Shown here: piece by piece, positions 24,801 through 36,800 of the stretch | Numbering within the stretch: position 1 is the first letter of the stretch | Layout: every line of letters starts with the position of its first letter | Position numbers and translations under genes: made by a program | NCBI GenBank assembly: GCA_002633005.1 | Contig: NMRA01000103.1 | Coordinates: forward strand, 901,612 to 940,623 | DNA length: 39,012 bases | Direction: 5' to 3' | Source: Phoronis australis | Taxonomy: Eukaryota; Phoronida; Phoronidae | The notes under the pieces: model-generated | What the model was told of the DNA's origin: nothing | The model's input: the letters and a program-made list of their open reading frames with translations, nothing else | The model's database searches: none

Positions 24801-27800
24801 AGAAGATCACTAAAGCTCCACAATTATGTACGCAACGGCATTCACAACACGGTATTTGTTATTAGCACAAAAGCCACTCACTTCCTGTTGTGTGATCGAA
24901 AGCGGGCCCGGTACCGCGTGTCGTTGTGGTTCCCCGGTACCTCGTCCAATCAAACGTGTCCTTCCGATCCTGTGACCATCCACAGATTCCTTGTTCAAAG
25001 TCACAATTGAAGCCTCCGGCAACAGCTGGAAAAGTCCGATTCAATAAAGTGTAATGATGGACAATGCCACACAAAAGAATCTAAATTCCTAAACTTTGCT
25101 GAACGGTTTGATTGACGAAAATAGTTAGTCAATGGATGCATTTAACAAGAACTTTCTATAAATATAGGGAAAATTTTCACATGAGAGAACGTGCTTATTC
25201 TGCAGTGTCCTATATGGAAGTGTTCTATATGGCATGGTTCAAGTGTTAAAACTCTTTCAGGGCCAAGATTTTGATTTCCCAGATATAAGAAATTTTGACA
25301 TTCCACAGTTAGAGCCTGAATCAGAATCATTTTGAACTTTGTAGAAAAAATCGACAGCAGACAATGTAGAGGCCAGTGCCTCAGATACAGTCACTCAAGT
25401 AAGCGACTAATAGTAATTAGTTCAAAAATGGAACAAAAGCGAAAAGCTTTATTTTTGTTTTGAGTTTGGCAAAACTGTCATCCTGTGGTCTGATGATGGA
25501 GTTATCTCCCATGACATTCAGGATTTACTCGGTCAAGAACAGACGTGTACCAAACTCAATGATTCATGAGTAAGACAATAAATGGTTAAGTCCTCGAAAG
25601 GCACGGGTGGCAGTGTAACAGTGTAACTGAGCTGTGAAAACATCCATAATTACAAACCTTGATTACATGTTAATAACTCATCTTCAATGACTACGATTAG
25701 CATATATGCACCTGGCGCCTGACTGAACAGCCAACACAATGGCAGAGAATGTTAAATTTTGAATTTCCATTAGTGAAGAGTTCCACCACATACCTGGTGA
25801 ACTATAGATCTCCCAACTGCCAGTGGCTCCCTTCCCTGTGGAGACGGCAAGACCTCCAACAGACAGTGGGGCATTGTCTTTCCAGCTAACCAAGTCGCTG
25901 CCCACAGCATTCACCTGGTTGCCTTTGCCAAGCTGTAAGATAACGAAGTAGTGAATATGCCGTATATTGCAATTCACGCAAATTAGTAAACCTGCAGGCT
26001 CTGTAACACTTAAGACAAATTATCAAGTTTGTCTTTAATTGCAACAAGGTAAATTAGTAATGAACTCCACATAACAAGATATCTGGTGTGTGGACTAGTT
26101 ACCGTTGCTCGTGTTTTTTCTTAGAACATTTATGAAAAGCAGTACAATGAAAGTAGAAATAGAAAAAAATTCCAAAAATGGCAAAACCCACTCTTAGCTC
26201 ATAGAAAATAGCTGGTTACTTTGAAAAGTATTTTCACTCATTAAAATTCTAACTTTTCTCGGACATCCATTGAAACTTTTGCCAATTAGATCAAGTGAAA
26301 TTGGACAAGAACAAGGCAGAATCTTTTTCAATGGCTGTTGAGATGAAAAAGGAAAATATCGAGGAATTGAGAACAACATAATGTGTGAAACAATACAAAA
26401 ACTTGTTCACGTCCAGCAAAGAAACAAATCAGACTGTGGACAAATTTCCATAAATTAACAGCTCAACATGATGAGCACAACAAAGTTGACCTCTGACCTT
26501 TATTGTCATGCTCTGCGTCTGCCTCTTCATTGTCTTCGGCTTCGTCCAGGAGATCCAGAAACCGACAAACTTGTTACAGTTGAGAACGTTTTTCGTGGAC
26601 ACCGTGGCCTGGACTTGACCATTCTTGAGTATTTTTGTGACTGAGTTTCCACTGTCACCAATCACGATCTCATACGCCGTCGTATCAATAGTGGCCGGGG
26701 AGAGCAACACGTGGGCATTGTTGCACGCCTTGACTGAGAATCTGATGGATGTGACCCCACTTATGTCCACCTTGGTCTCCGTGAATTTGTACGAGGTGGA
26801 TGTTTGAATTCGTACTGTGCCGGCTGGAAGAGTAGAGTCCGATAGGAATACATGAACGATGATTAAATACTGGGTGAACAGTGGACTTTAAGGAAGTGAG
26901 TCCACTGTAGAACATAGAGTAGCCTTAAGGAAGATATAGAAATATGGATAAATTGAATTTCATAGCCTTTGCACTACAAGTAAGACTAAACTGCAGTTTT
27001 TCAACTGAAGAAAACTGTCTGCTATATCTCTGGACATTGCCGAGTGCTGACTGAAACTATTTTAAACACCACACCAAAAGTCACAAGTCTAAAAATCCTA
27101 TTTTTCCATCTAGCATGATCACAAAGAATTATTAAAAACACAAAACGTGGCCAATAAATCCTGACCAATGAGAGATTACATTCATTTCTCATCTGACAAA
27201 TAGTGACTGATAAACGTATTCTGCATGGAAGCCTCATTAACATAATACATGCGTTTTAATTAAGGAGGCTAGTACAACCCCCCCCTTTCGATCACAAAAA
27301 CTAACTTTTGCTTTAGACCACATACCTTAGGAAAATTGTCCCCTAGTCAAATTAGAGTTAATTTCAAGGCTTCATATGATCTTGCACTTCACCTTGCTAT
27401 TTGAGATCTGGATAGAATTCAGAAACGCTAGGACCTCGATAAAAAAACAAGACTTTGCGAGATTACATAAGATAGCGCCGTGTATTTTAAGAAAACGTGT
27501 TTTTGGCTAGATTTTAGCGAGGTCCTAGCATAAGTATTAGCATTACTGAATTCTACCTGGCTGGCTCTACAAGTTGGCTTGTCACAGCATGTCACTTTAT
27601 GCACCACGCATGGTCTCAATGAATAACAAAGCGTTAGTTCCCAAAAGTCACTTCAGGTCATCTTAGTAAGGGGCAAGTTGAGAACAATTCGGGTGTGGAA
27701 AGTGGTTAAAATCAAAGTTCGAGTTTTGGACAAAATACAGGCTTATAGCCAATTTAAGTTTGCCATAAATCTCACCAGGTGGCGTAGGTGATGCGGAAAC

Positions 27801-30800
27801 GGAAACAGTGGATTGTGGCGTTGTGGACATGGTCGCGGTTGTTGGAGTGGGATTGGCATCAGAAGGAACTATACCACATGCTCCGGGTACTAAGGTTGTG
27901 TCGTCGATGGCAATATCACCTAGGTAACCAGTACCAATCTCACCCTCAAAATAGATCTAGAAAATTGCAAACAATAAGTTATGATTATCGTACACAAATA
28001 AGACACCCACATATCACAATATCCCCATTGCACACTCTGGCTTAGTTGCCCTAAAATCATTTCTTAGTTGCACTGGAACTAAAATACCAAATTTGTGACA
28101 AACATCATGTATGAGTGGTATAAAATTGATATTCTTATCCATGTTTTGACTACAGAATATCCTCAGTCATGTTTCAATTTCAGATTTAAATATTTCCAAC
28201 CTTAACTTTAGAATCAATCAAGTCCATCATTGTGAACATATTTTGTTATCCATAACCAGAGTAAATAAATGGTAAATATTTACACTCCTGATAACACATT
28301 AAACATAATGTGAGGTGTTAATTAAAAGTCAAAGCAGATTGCTAAATTCAACTCACATTAAACACGGACTTGGTTGTCACGGTCACTTGAGCGGGATTCC
28401 ACTCGCCCCGTCGCTGACCCTTTAGCTGCCAGACGACGACCTCTTGTGACCCGTTCTCGGCTATGATGATGCGCAGAGCTCCGACATTAGCGCCATTCAT
28501 GCTATACCAGAACTTGAAGCACTGAGAGCCGCTGGGTAGGAAGAGTTCACTGCGCAGGCGAGCTTTCTGACCAAACAGTCGGGGCTGGCTAGACTCAATG
28601 TACATGTAGTTGCCTGTAACAGTCACAACCCAGCATACATTAAAGGTACATATTTCATTTTGCCATCTATGTAAGTCTCTAATAAGTGACTTAGGACTTG
28701 ATGTGTCCTTTCATATACTATTGTAGTTTCACCACTAAGTCAAATTTTGACTGTAATACAAATCCACAGTGAACTCTACGTTGAATTTTCAATATCAATA
28801 TTGAAAACAAAGTAGGGACAGTTTCATGAAATGCCCTTAATTTAAGGACAAAGTTCCTAGTATGTAGTTTCACTAATCTCTGGGCTGTTTTTAATAATTA
28901 CATTTAATGATTAGACAATGCAATTAATCAAAGAGAAGTTCATAATAACGATGGAATAATAGAAAAAGATAAAATCAGTGAGAAAAGAAAGACAGAAATA
29001 CGCAAAAGATTTAGGAATCTTAGTTAAGTTCCTACTTGGGACTGCTTCATGCAACCAGGCACTGAACTCACCATTGGCATTGCCCTGTGTGTGATCCGTC
29101 TTCGGCCCTGTGTTGGCAGTTGGTGTACTGCCGCTACGGGTTATCCAATCAAACTGATCCGTCTTGTCCTGAACGTTCACCCAGGTACACATGGATTTGT
29201 CAAAGGAGCACTCTCCTGTAAAGGAGAACAAAAAAATCATTCACCCACCGCTGGTTTCCTACCATCAAGGTTGTTACAGATACCGTGTATACAAATTTCA
29301 ACAAAGCAAAGATAATTATTGTAAAAGTGTGGCAAATATTTCATGTACGTGTGTGGAACATAAGACAGAAAATGTAGCGAGCCCAAACCAAACTTTTGCC
29401 AAAGTCTGCAAATTCGGGGGACCAGAGTGACCGCTAAATACATTCCCTGTAAGTTTAATTTGCATGTTTTTATCAAAATATGTTAATTATGAAAAGCTTA
29501 AAAATAACACTCTGAATCTGTTTCGACCTTTAAATTCTCCACACAGATGAGGTCTTTTGAAGAGACTGTAAAGATGCCGATATTTAAATGGCATGTTTGT
29601 CTGTCTAACAGAGACACTACGTTGTACACAAACCTGGCATCGCGCAAGCACCATCTTGGAAGATGACGTCATCAATAGCGATGTCTCCTAGGTAACCCTT
29701 GTCCCTGACACCTTCAAACACAATCTAGAACAGAGAACAATTTATCAACCACTATCAAGTTTACAAATTCATATGCAGTCCCTACTACTAAAGACGGTGT
29801 GAAAGAAATTAGAATTCGCAATGTTGAATCTTGGGACTGCTTTATTTGGGACTGCCATGTTTGGGACTGTTCCCTCTATTAGATTGCGCTTCTACATTTT
29901 CTGAAAGACATCGGCAAGTCTTGGCAGTATAGTGGCACTAAGGGTAGTTTCAAAATCATGAAAATAGCAAACAAACTCTTGCTCTTTGACAGTTCATCAG
30001 GCAATACTGACTGAGCTTGCTCATAACGCAGCTCTTGACTCCGGAACACAATATCTATCAAATAAAAAAATCACCTAATTTCCAGGTGACTATTGAGGAT
30101 ATAATGCTATGGTAAAATTGCACCAATTTAGAAATTGATGTGGCAGACAAGTCAAGTATTTTTCATTTCCTTCATAAAAGAAAAAGTAGTTCCAATTAAT
30201 TTCAAAAGAAAAAGCTTCAGAATCTAGTTTCAAAGTTCTATACTCTAGCAACCATCAGACAATGTTTTGAGAAATTAAGGTCACTTACAATAATGTTAAA
30301 AGCCCAGTTTGACAAATGAAACAACACGACTATTCTAATCTTAACTTAGATCCAAGTAATAATGCTGCCATTCCATCACGTGTCACGTTGCGCTTGTTGA
30401 ACAATGCAGCGACGTCACGCCAACAATGAAACTTAGGGCTTAAATTTTCGTGAAAGGGAATCCAGGCCAATTAAGATGAGATTTTGCCGCAACATATCAT
30501 CAACTCGCTACAGACACCGGGAACACATCCTATATTTAACAGATAAGTGAAAAACAAAATTTTATTTTCATCGTAACACAAACACTAAAACAAAACACAA
30601 ACTCAAGAGTGGTTACAGACCTGAAACGGTGTACTGGGCTTAATAGTCAACTGGCCAAGGACCCATCTGTTACCCTGGTTGGACCTGCGTGAGAACAGCG
30701 GCTGCAGATTGTTGCTGCCCGATGGCTTCATGTAAATGTTGAAGGTGCCCACGTCTGCTCCATACATGTGGTACCAGAACTGAACACACTGTGTCGCCAC

Positions 30801-33800
30801 TTTGGTGCTCATGGGTGTCAAGACACGGGCTTTGTCGTTTGGCTTTCTCGGTGATGATGTTTCAATATACAGGTAGTAGCCTGAAAAAACATTTATTCAA
30901 TTTGAACATTCAACAAACAGAATTCATTTGTTAAAATTGTCATTTCTCCATTTTTCAAAAGCTTACTGGTTTCTCAAAATTGTTCAGCATTTTAGCTCAT
31001 AACAACTGTAAAGTGCACTAATCAATATAGATTTCTTTCTAAACTGAGAAATTTGATTAAAATTTCACAGTTCAACAATATTGTGTTCCATATTCACAAA
31101 GTCTAACTGTGTTAGTCAGGGTTTTCTCCAATAGGCAACTCTTACGCTAACAGAATTTGCACGCAATTCGACTAGAAAGCGTGCACTATTAACCCCAGAG
31201 TATCCAAAGAATTTCTTGGCACATTAATGGCTTCATGGCACTGTCACAGATTGAAGTATTTACTAGTAGCTAGTTGCTGTTCATGGGCTTGGCTCTTTGT
31301 GTATTGGATGAGATTATTGCGGTCATTAACCAATGCACCAGATTAGCATACGAGTTTCAAAATCAAAAAATGAGCAAAAAGTAAGGCAAACGACCAACAA
31401 GACTGTTTTTAAAATTGAAAGTAAATATTATCTGTCTTCGAAAAATCGATGCATTATAAGAGAAATTTAATATAGGTTTTCTTAGGCAGCATGGCTATGC
31501 CACATGCATTAATTTGTCACAGTCTGACTTGATCTTGCTTAGGCGTTGTGTGGCAAAATCCCCACTGTTAGTGTAGGAGCTGCCTCATGACTGTAAAATG
31601 AAACCTTGGTATTTTATAAAACTCTAACTTAATTACCTCATATTCGTCGCCTTGTAGAATGGCTACTAGAACTGAAAATGGCTAGTTGCTGTCACGCTGA
31701 CAAATTGGCACTCAAATGATGTCAATAGACAAATTCTAAAGTTTCTACTTGTAACTTTTGTTGACTTAATTCCTACAAATACATTTTGCAACAAACATTT
31801 CACCAATTACCAGAAGTAGTTCCGTAGGTATGGTCAAATTCGGGGCCAGTCTTTGCCGATGGAGTTCTTCCCGACGCTCTTGTCCAATCAAAATCATCCG
31901 TGGTGTCTTGAGTGTAACCACAGATCTTGGGATTTTCAAAGTCGCACAATCTTTGATTGGGTGCCGCAGTTGAACCGCCAGCCGGTGAAGGGGTCGGGGG
32001 CACTGCGATCAAGATGACAGAATTACTGTACAGTAAATTGGTCAATAAAGATTAGTATTAAAAGTACTTCAAACTAAATGCTTGATGCGTAAAACTATAA
32101 TTCAAAACTTCTGGAAAGACCCACTGCAATTTTCTCTAGACGCTGCTAACCAGTCCAGATCTTTCCATTAGGAAATGGTGACGGAAATTGGGTCAAGTAC
32201 GTGTCATCACCTATTACTACTTTACACCACTTACATACAGGAATAAGCAAATGGACAAAAAGATTTCTTCAGCAGAGCTCTGCAAACACTGATTAAAACT
32301 TACTGCAGTATCCGCTCTTAAAGGTGATGTCATCCAAGGCGATGTCACCACGGTAACTGCTACCACGAAGAGCCTCAATCACAATCTGAATAAAGAACAA
32401 AGAATTGTAAAATTTACCAATACACTCTGCCCAGTATGATATTAGTATGCCTATTTGTGAATGTTCCTTTTAAGCATCTGATCCACCTCACGTGTTCTAC
32501 CTGCATTAAACTGGCAACAGACTGACCGAGCGAGTGATCGACATACGATCATAAGCCCAAACAAAGACTCCTTCCATGAATTAATTACTAGCAAAACAGC
32601 TAGATAAAAGAATTATTGACTTTTACACGACAGCTGCAGACACAAAAAGAAAACTGCCACTAGGTGGAGTCACAAAAGTTGGAGCCACCTGAAAATCTTT
32701 GTCAGTCATCCTTTTTCCAGTAGAAACACAGATGCCAATTTTCATAACCATCCTGAGAGCATATTGGATGAAAGAATGGCAGACGCTAAAAACAATCCCT
32801 AGGTGGCGTAGAATATGTCAAATCCATCTAAAAACGACAAAGCCTTGTCATCTCTTTAATATATACCTTTTTGCCAATTTTCAAGAAAGTCCATCAAGGA
32901 ACTCCGAAGATACAGTGGAAAACATAAAAAATAAAATTGTTACTAGCTAGCGCACCCCTAGTCATATAAGTCTGAAAATTCACTCATGCTGTGCCCTCCT
33001 GTTGTGAAAATTTTATGAACTTCCAAGCAGACGTTTTGACAGGATACAGCAGCATACGTTAGACATGGATGATGGCATAATGCACCCCTTAAAAATGAGC
33101 TGTCCCATCAGGCATTAAAGATCTCAGACATTATAAACAAGAATTCATACAGTCATCTTTAATAATCAAATCTTCCCTAAAAACTGTAAACTTACACTGA
33201 AGGCTTGCCCACCGCTGGGGTTCTGCATCTCAACATCAGCCAACAGCCATTTGTTCCCTTGGGTGCCTTTCCTGGTCCAGATGGCAGCACCCAGCTTCCC
33301 ACCAATCTTCAGGTAGACGTTAAGCGCATTGATGTGATCCCCATGCATGTGGTAGTAGAATGACAAGCATGAGTAGGTGTCGCTACTTGTCACGAGTGAG
33401 GAGACGAGACGCGCTGCCCAGTTGGGCTTAGCAGGGCTGGATGACTCAATGTATACGTAATAACCACCTAGAAACATGAAAGGAACCATTTCGGTATAGC
33501 AACCAAGAAAATGAGACATAGTTCAAGCCAATTAAGTAATCATACAAAATACCATTTCCTATCATGGTGGCTAACGTCATTAACAACTGTACAAAAATGG
33601 CAGCATGATGGAGACCTACATTTGAAAGCAGAAACAGTAACTGTACGTTAATTTACAGTTTTTCTTTCAAATTCTTATGAACACCATTGACTGCAAATAC
33701 AGCATATGGCTGTAATTGGTTTATTACAGAAAACCACGTGACACTTGTGGAAAAACACTTACTTCCTGAGGTGTGGTCAGCTGATGGTCCAGTGCTCGAT

Positions 33801-36800
33801 GACCCCGTTGACCCCTTCTGTCGTGTCCAATCAAAGTTGTCAGTCTTGTCCTGAGTCCATCCGCAAAATGGCTTGGTGGTGATCTCGAAGTCGCAATCAA
33901 TTGGGCCTGTAAACCAAATGTGTGGTGCTAAACAACCGTGTAATTGAGTCAAAGCATAATAGAGACATAGTTGGTAAAGGTGACTGTAAAGTAGCCAAAA
34001 ATGCACAAAATCAAAATCCCTCATACCACTGCATGATGATAAGTTAACATTCAAAGTGAAGAAACAAAAACAGATATTCATATGCATACACTGGCAACAA
34101 ATTTGTGATTGGATGCAGGTGTATTCTGCAATTTCTGCCCACGCAAACGTTTGCACTGACAGTTTAAAGACAGAGGTCCCATTGTACACATGACGGCAGA
34201 CACCGGGGAAGGAGTGTAGCCAGTGCTAACACAAGATGACGAATATTTACCAATGGCTACATCCATCATAACTTACTTGTACCATAACTTGATAAGAGGT
34301 TTTAGAGTCTTACCAGTATTTGGCTTGGGTGTATTAACAGAAGTTGTAGAGGCTGGCGTTGGTGTCATAGTAGTTGGTGTTGTTGGGGTGGTGGATGGCG
34401 TTGTTTGTGCCGTCACCATCGGCACCGCATTACTTGGTAGACCTGATCAACATAATCAAGCACACATAAGTAATAAACAGCCAAACATTGCACCACATCT
34501 TAGTCAAGTCAAAATTGCCTCTAAGATCAGCCAGGCTAGATTGTCCCACGTGGGGCTCGGACCCAAAAACAGGAAGGACAGACATTCCAATAGGAAGAAC
34601 GCAACCAAAAGATGAAAGACGGGCGAGAAATGGGCAGGACTTGGTTGCAATGGGAGCAGCAGACTGCTGTAAGGAAACATATTAGGAAGGTTGAGACATT
34701 CCTACCCAGACTATAAAGATCTTGATCAATAAAGGGATTTTCGGCTTTTCCATTTAGTAATCAAGGCCCTCCAAACACGGGTAGGTTGGGTTTTAACACA
34801 TCAGGAAGCTATTAAACAATCTTTTACAGCAAAATTGTTGTTTAATCGTCTTGAATAAAAATCAGTTAACAGGGAAAGGGGTTACTCACGGGCACATGCA
34901 GTTGTGGAGAAGGTGATGTCATCAATAGCGATATCAGCCAGGTACATTTTGCCGACAATGCCCTCTACCATGTACTGTAAATAAAGAATCGTCCTTTTCT
35001 ACATAATATTCTGCATATCATATTAAACCAATTATCAATTATTGACTGTACCCTTTGACCATGCTTACCTCTTCTGCCATAATTCTTGAGCAAATAGTAC
35101 ATTCTGATTATTCAAATGAATGTGCACACAAAATATAGCAAAGTCATGAAAATTCAATCTCTTATTTTCCTGACATAAAAACGTATCATTATCACCGTCA
35201 TGGGACCTATGAACTCAGTCTTAGTACTGAACTTAAGCAAGGGACTGACTGAGAACCTAGATACGATGCGAAAGTCATTTCCAAGGTATGACACTATATA
35301 AAAAATGTCATGATTAAAAGTTACTGTTTCAGCCTAACCACAAAAATCAGCTTAAATTTGCAAATATTCACTTCGACCTCCAGATTTCAAATTATTACAA
35401 ACTATCAAACACATTTTACTTCAAGTCCATGTGACCTAATTTCAAATAATTTTGTCAAACATTAAGCACCTGAAAAAGCAATCCATTTCCTTTAGTTACT
35501 AATAATCACATTTCATTCAGTCACCATGGTAACCACTGTAACTGACTAGTTACCTGATAACTGTCTGTTGGACTGGACACAGACACCTGGGCCTGTTTCC
35601 ATTGTTTGCCCTGGTCGCCTTTCAACTCCCAGATGGCTGTCTGGTTACCGCCCTTCATACCTTAAAAGGAAACAGAAATGATTACTGTAACAACAGTCTG
35701 ATTAGTTCTGCTCATACAACCAATGGTGGTCTGGTGACAAAAATAAAGAGCTTTTGTTGGAAGGAAAAAGTCTGTAATGCCCAACTGACCAATAGACGGA
35801 GACATCACATTGGAAAATTTCATTGCAAGCAGACAATCAAAGATAAACTTACATCCCCAGCCAACAGGTGGTGTTCATGAAAGACATGCCCATACTGTTG
35901 ATGGTCAAACAAGCCTGGAACTTGTACTGATTATGTTTTAATGTGGTAACAAGGTGAAACAATGTGGCACAGTGAGGAAAAGGTGTCAGGTACCGCAGTT
36001 ATAAAACTTCCTTCTACCCCAAAAAGCAATCTTTGATTTGAACCACTTGCCATTAGTCTCAAATTGTTTCTTAGTATTATTACAGGTGATTTCAGGGCTT
36101 TGATGGAACTGTCAGTTTGCTTTTGCTCCAGATGCAACAGAGAGTCTTCAAATCTGTCATGGGGTATCACTTTATGTGCAGAGCATGGCCTCAGGGAAAA
36201 ATGAAAAGTCATTTTCTTTGCAAACCCAGAAATCACTTCTCGTCTGAACAATGAGGAAGACTGAAAACAATTTTATAGAGGTTAGCGGTCTAAATAAAAA
36301 GTTCGTTTCTCGGATGGAACACCAGTTTACAGCTGCACCGACTGACACGTGATGCAATTCACACTATTCGACTCTTACATTTGTAGTAACAGCGACATTT
36401 TTTGCCTGTTACAAGGAAACAACAACATGTTCACTGAACACATATGACTGCAGAAATTTTTTCCAAAGCATACAAGTCACACAGCAAGAACCTGACATGA
36501 ACCTGTTGTTCTGGCTTTTACTTCCAATTTCATGCCACACGGATTTAGTATTCTAAAATTTCCACAGCTAACATTTTGTTTCTACTATGTAGGCAAACAT
36601 AATCATACCATTCAATGTAAAGTCAATTACAGATACTCCAATAAGCAGCAATAAACCAAGAGTGCCCTTCTCGTCCTTACCTTTGACCGAGATCCTTAGA
36701 GTGTCCACAACCGGGCCATACATGTGATACCAGAACTGCAGGCACTGTGCCTTGGTCGGAGGGAAAACCATGCTGACCAGTAGCGNATAAAATTCAAACA

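Noticed and set aside
28786-28807. 10-bp palindrome (TTTTCAATAT / ATATTGAAAA)
   Set aside because: Short, AT-only and in an intron; expected by chance in sequence of this composition.
32699-32950. Plus-strand 83-codon frame in the MAM4 intron
   Set aside because: No motif or homology that I can recognise; likely chance.
33653-34189. Long 178-codon minus-strand frame as one gene
   Set aside because: Only its middle (33763-33906) is MAM part A; the rest is flanking intron that happens to be open.
34223-34615. Plus-strand open frame of 130 codons rich in Val and Gly
   Set aside because: It is the reverse complement of the Thr/Pro linker exon (34314-34442); the Val/Gly bias is a shadow of Thr/Pro codons.
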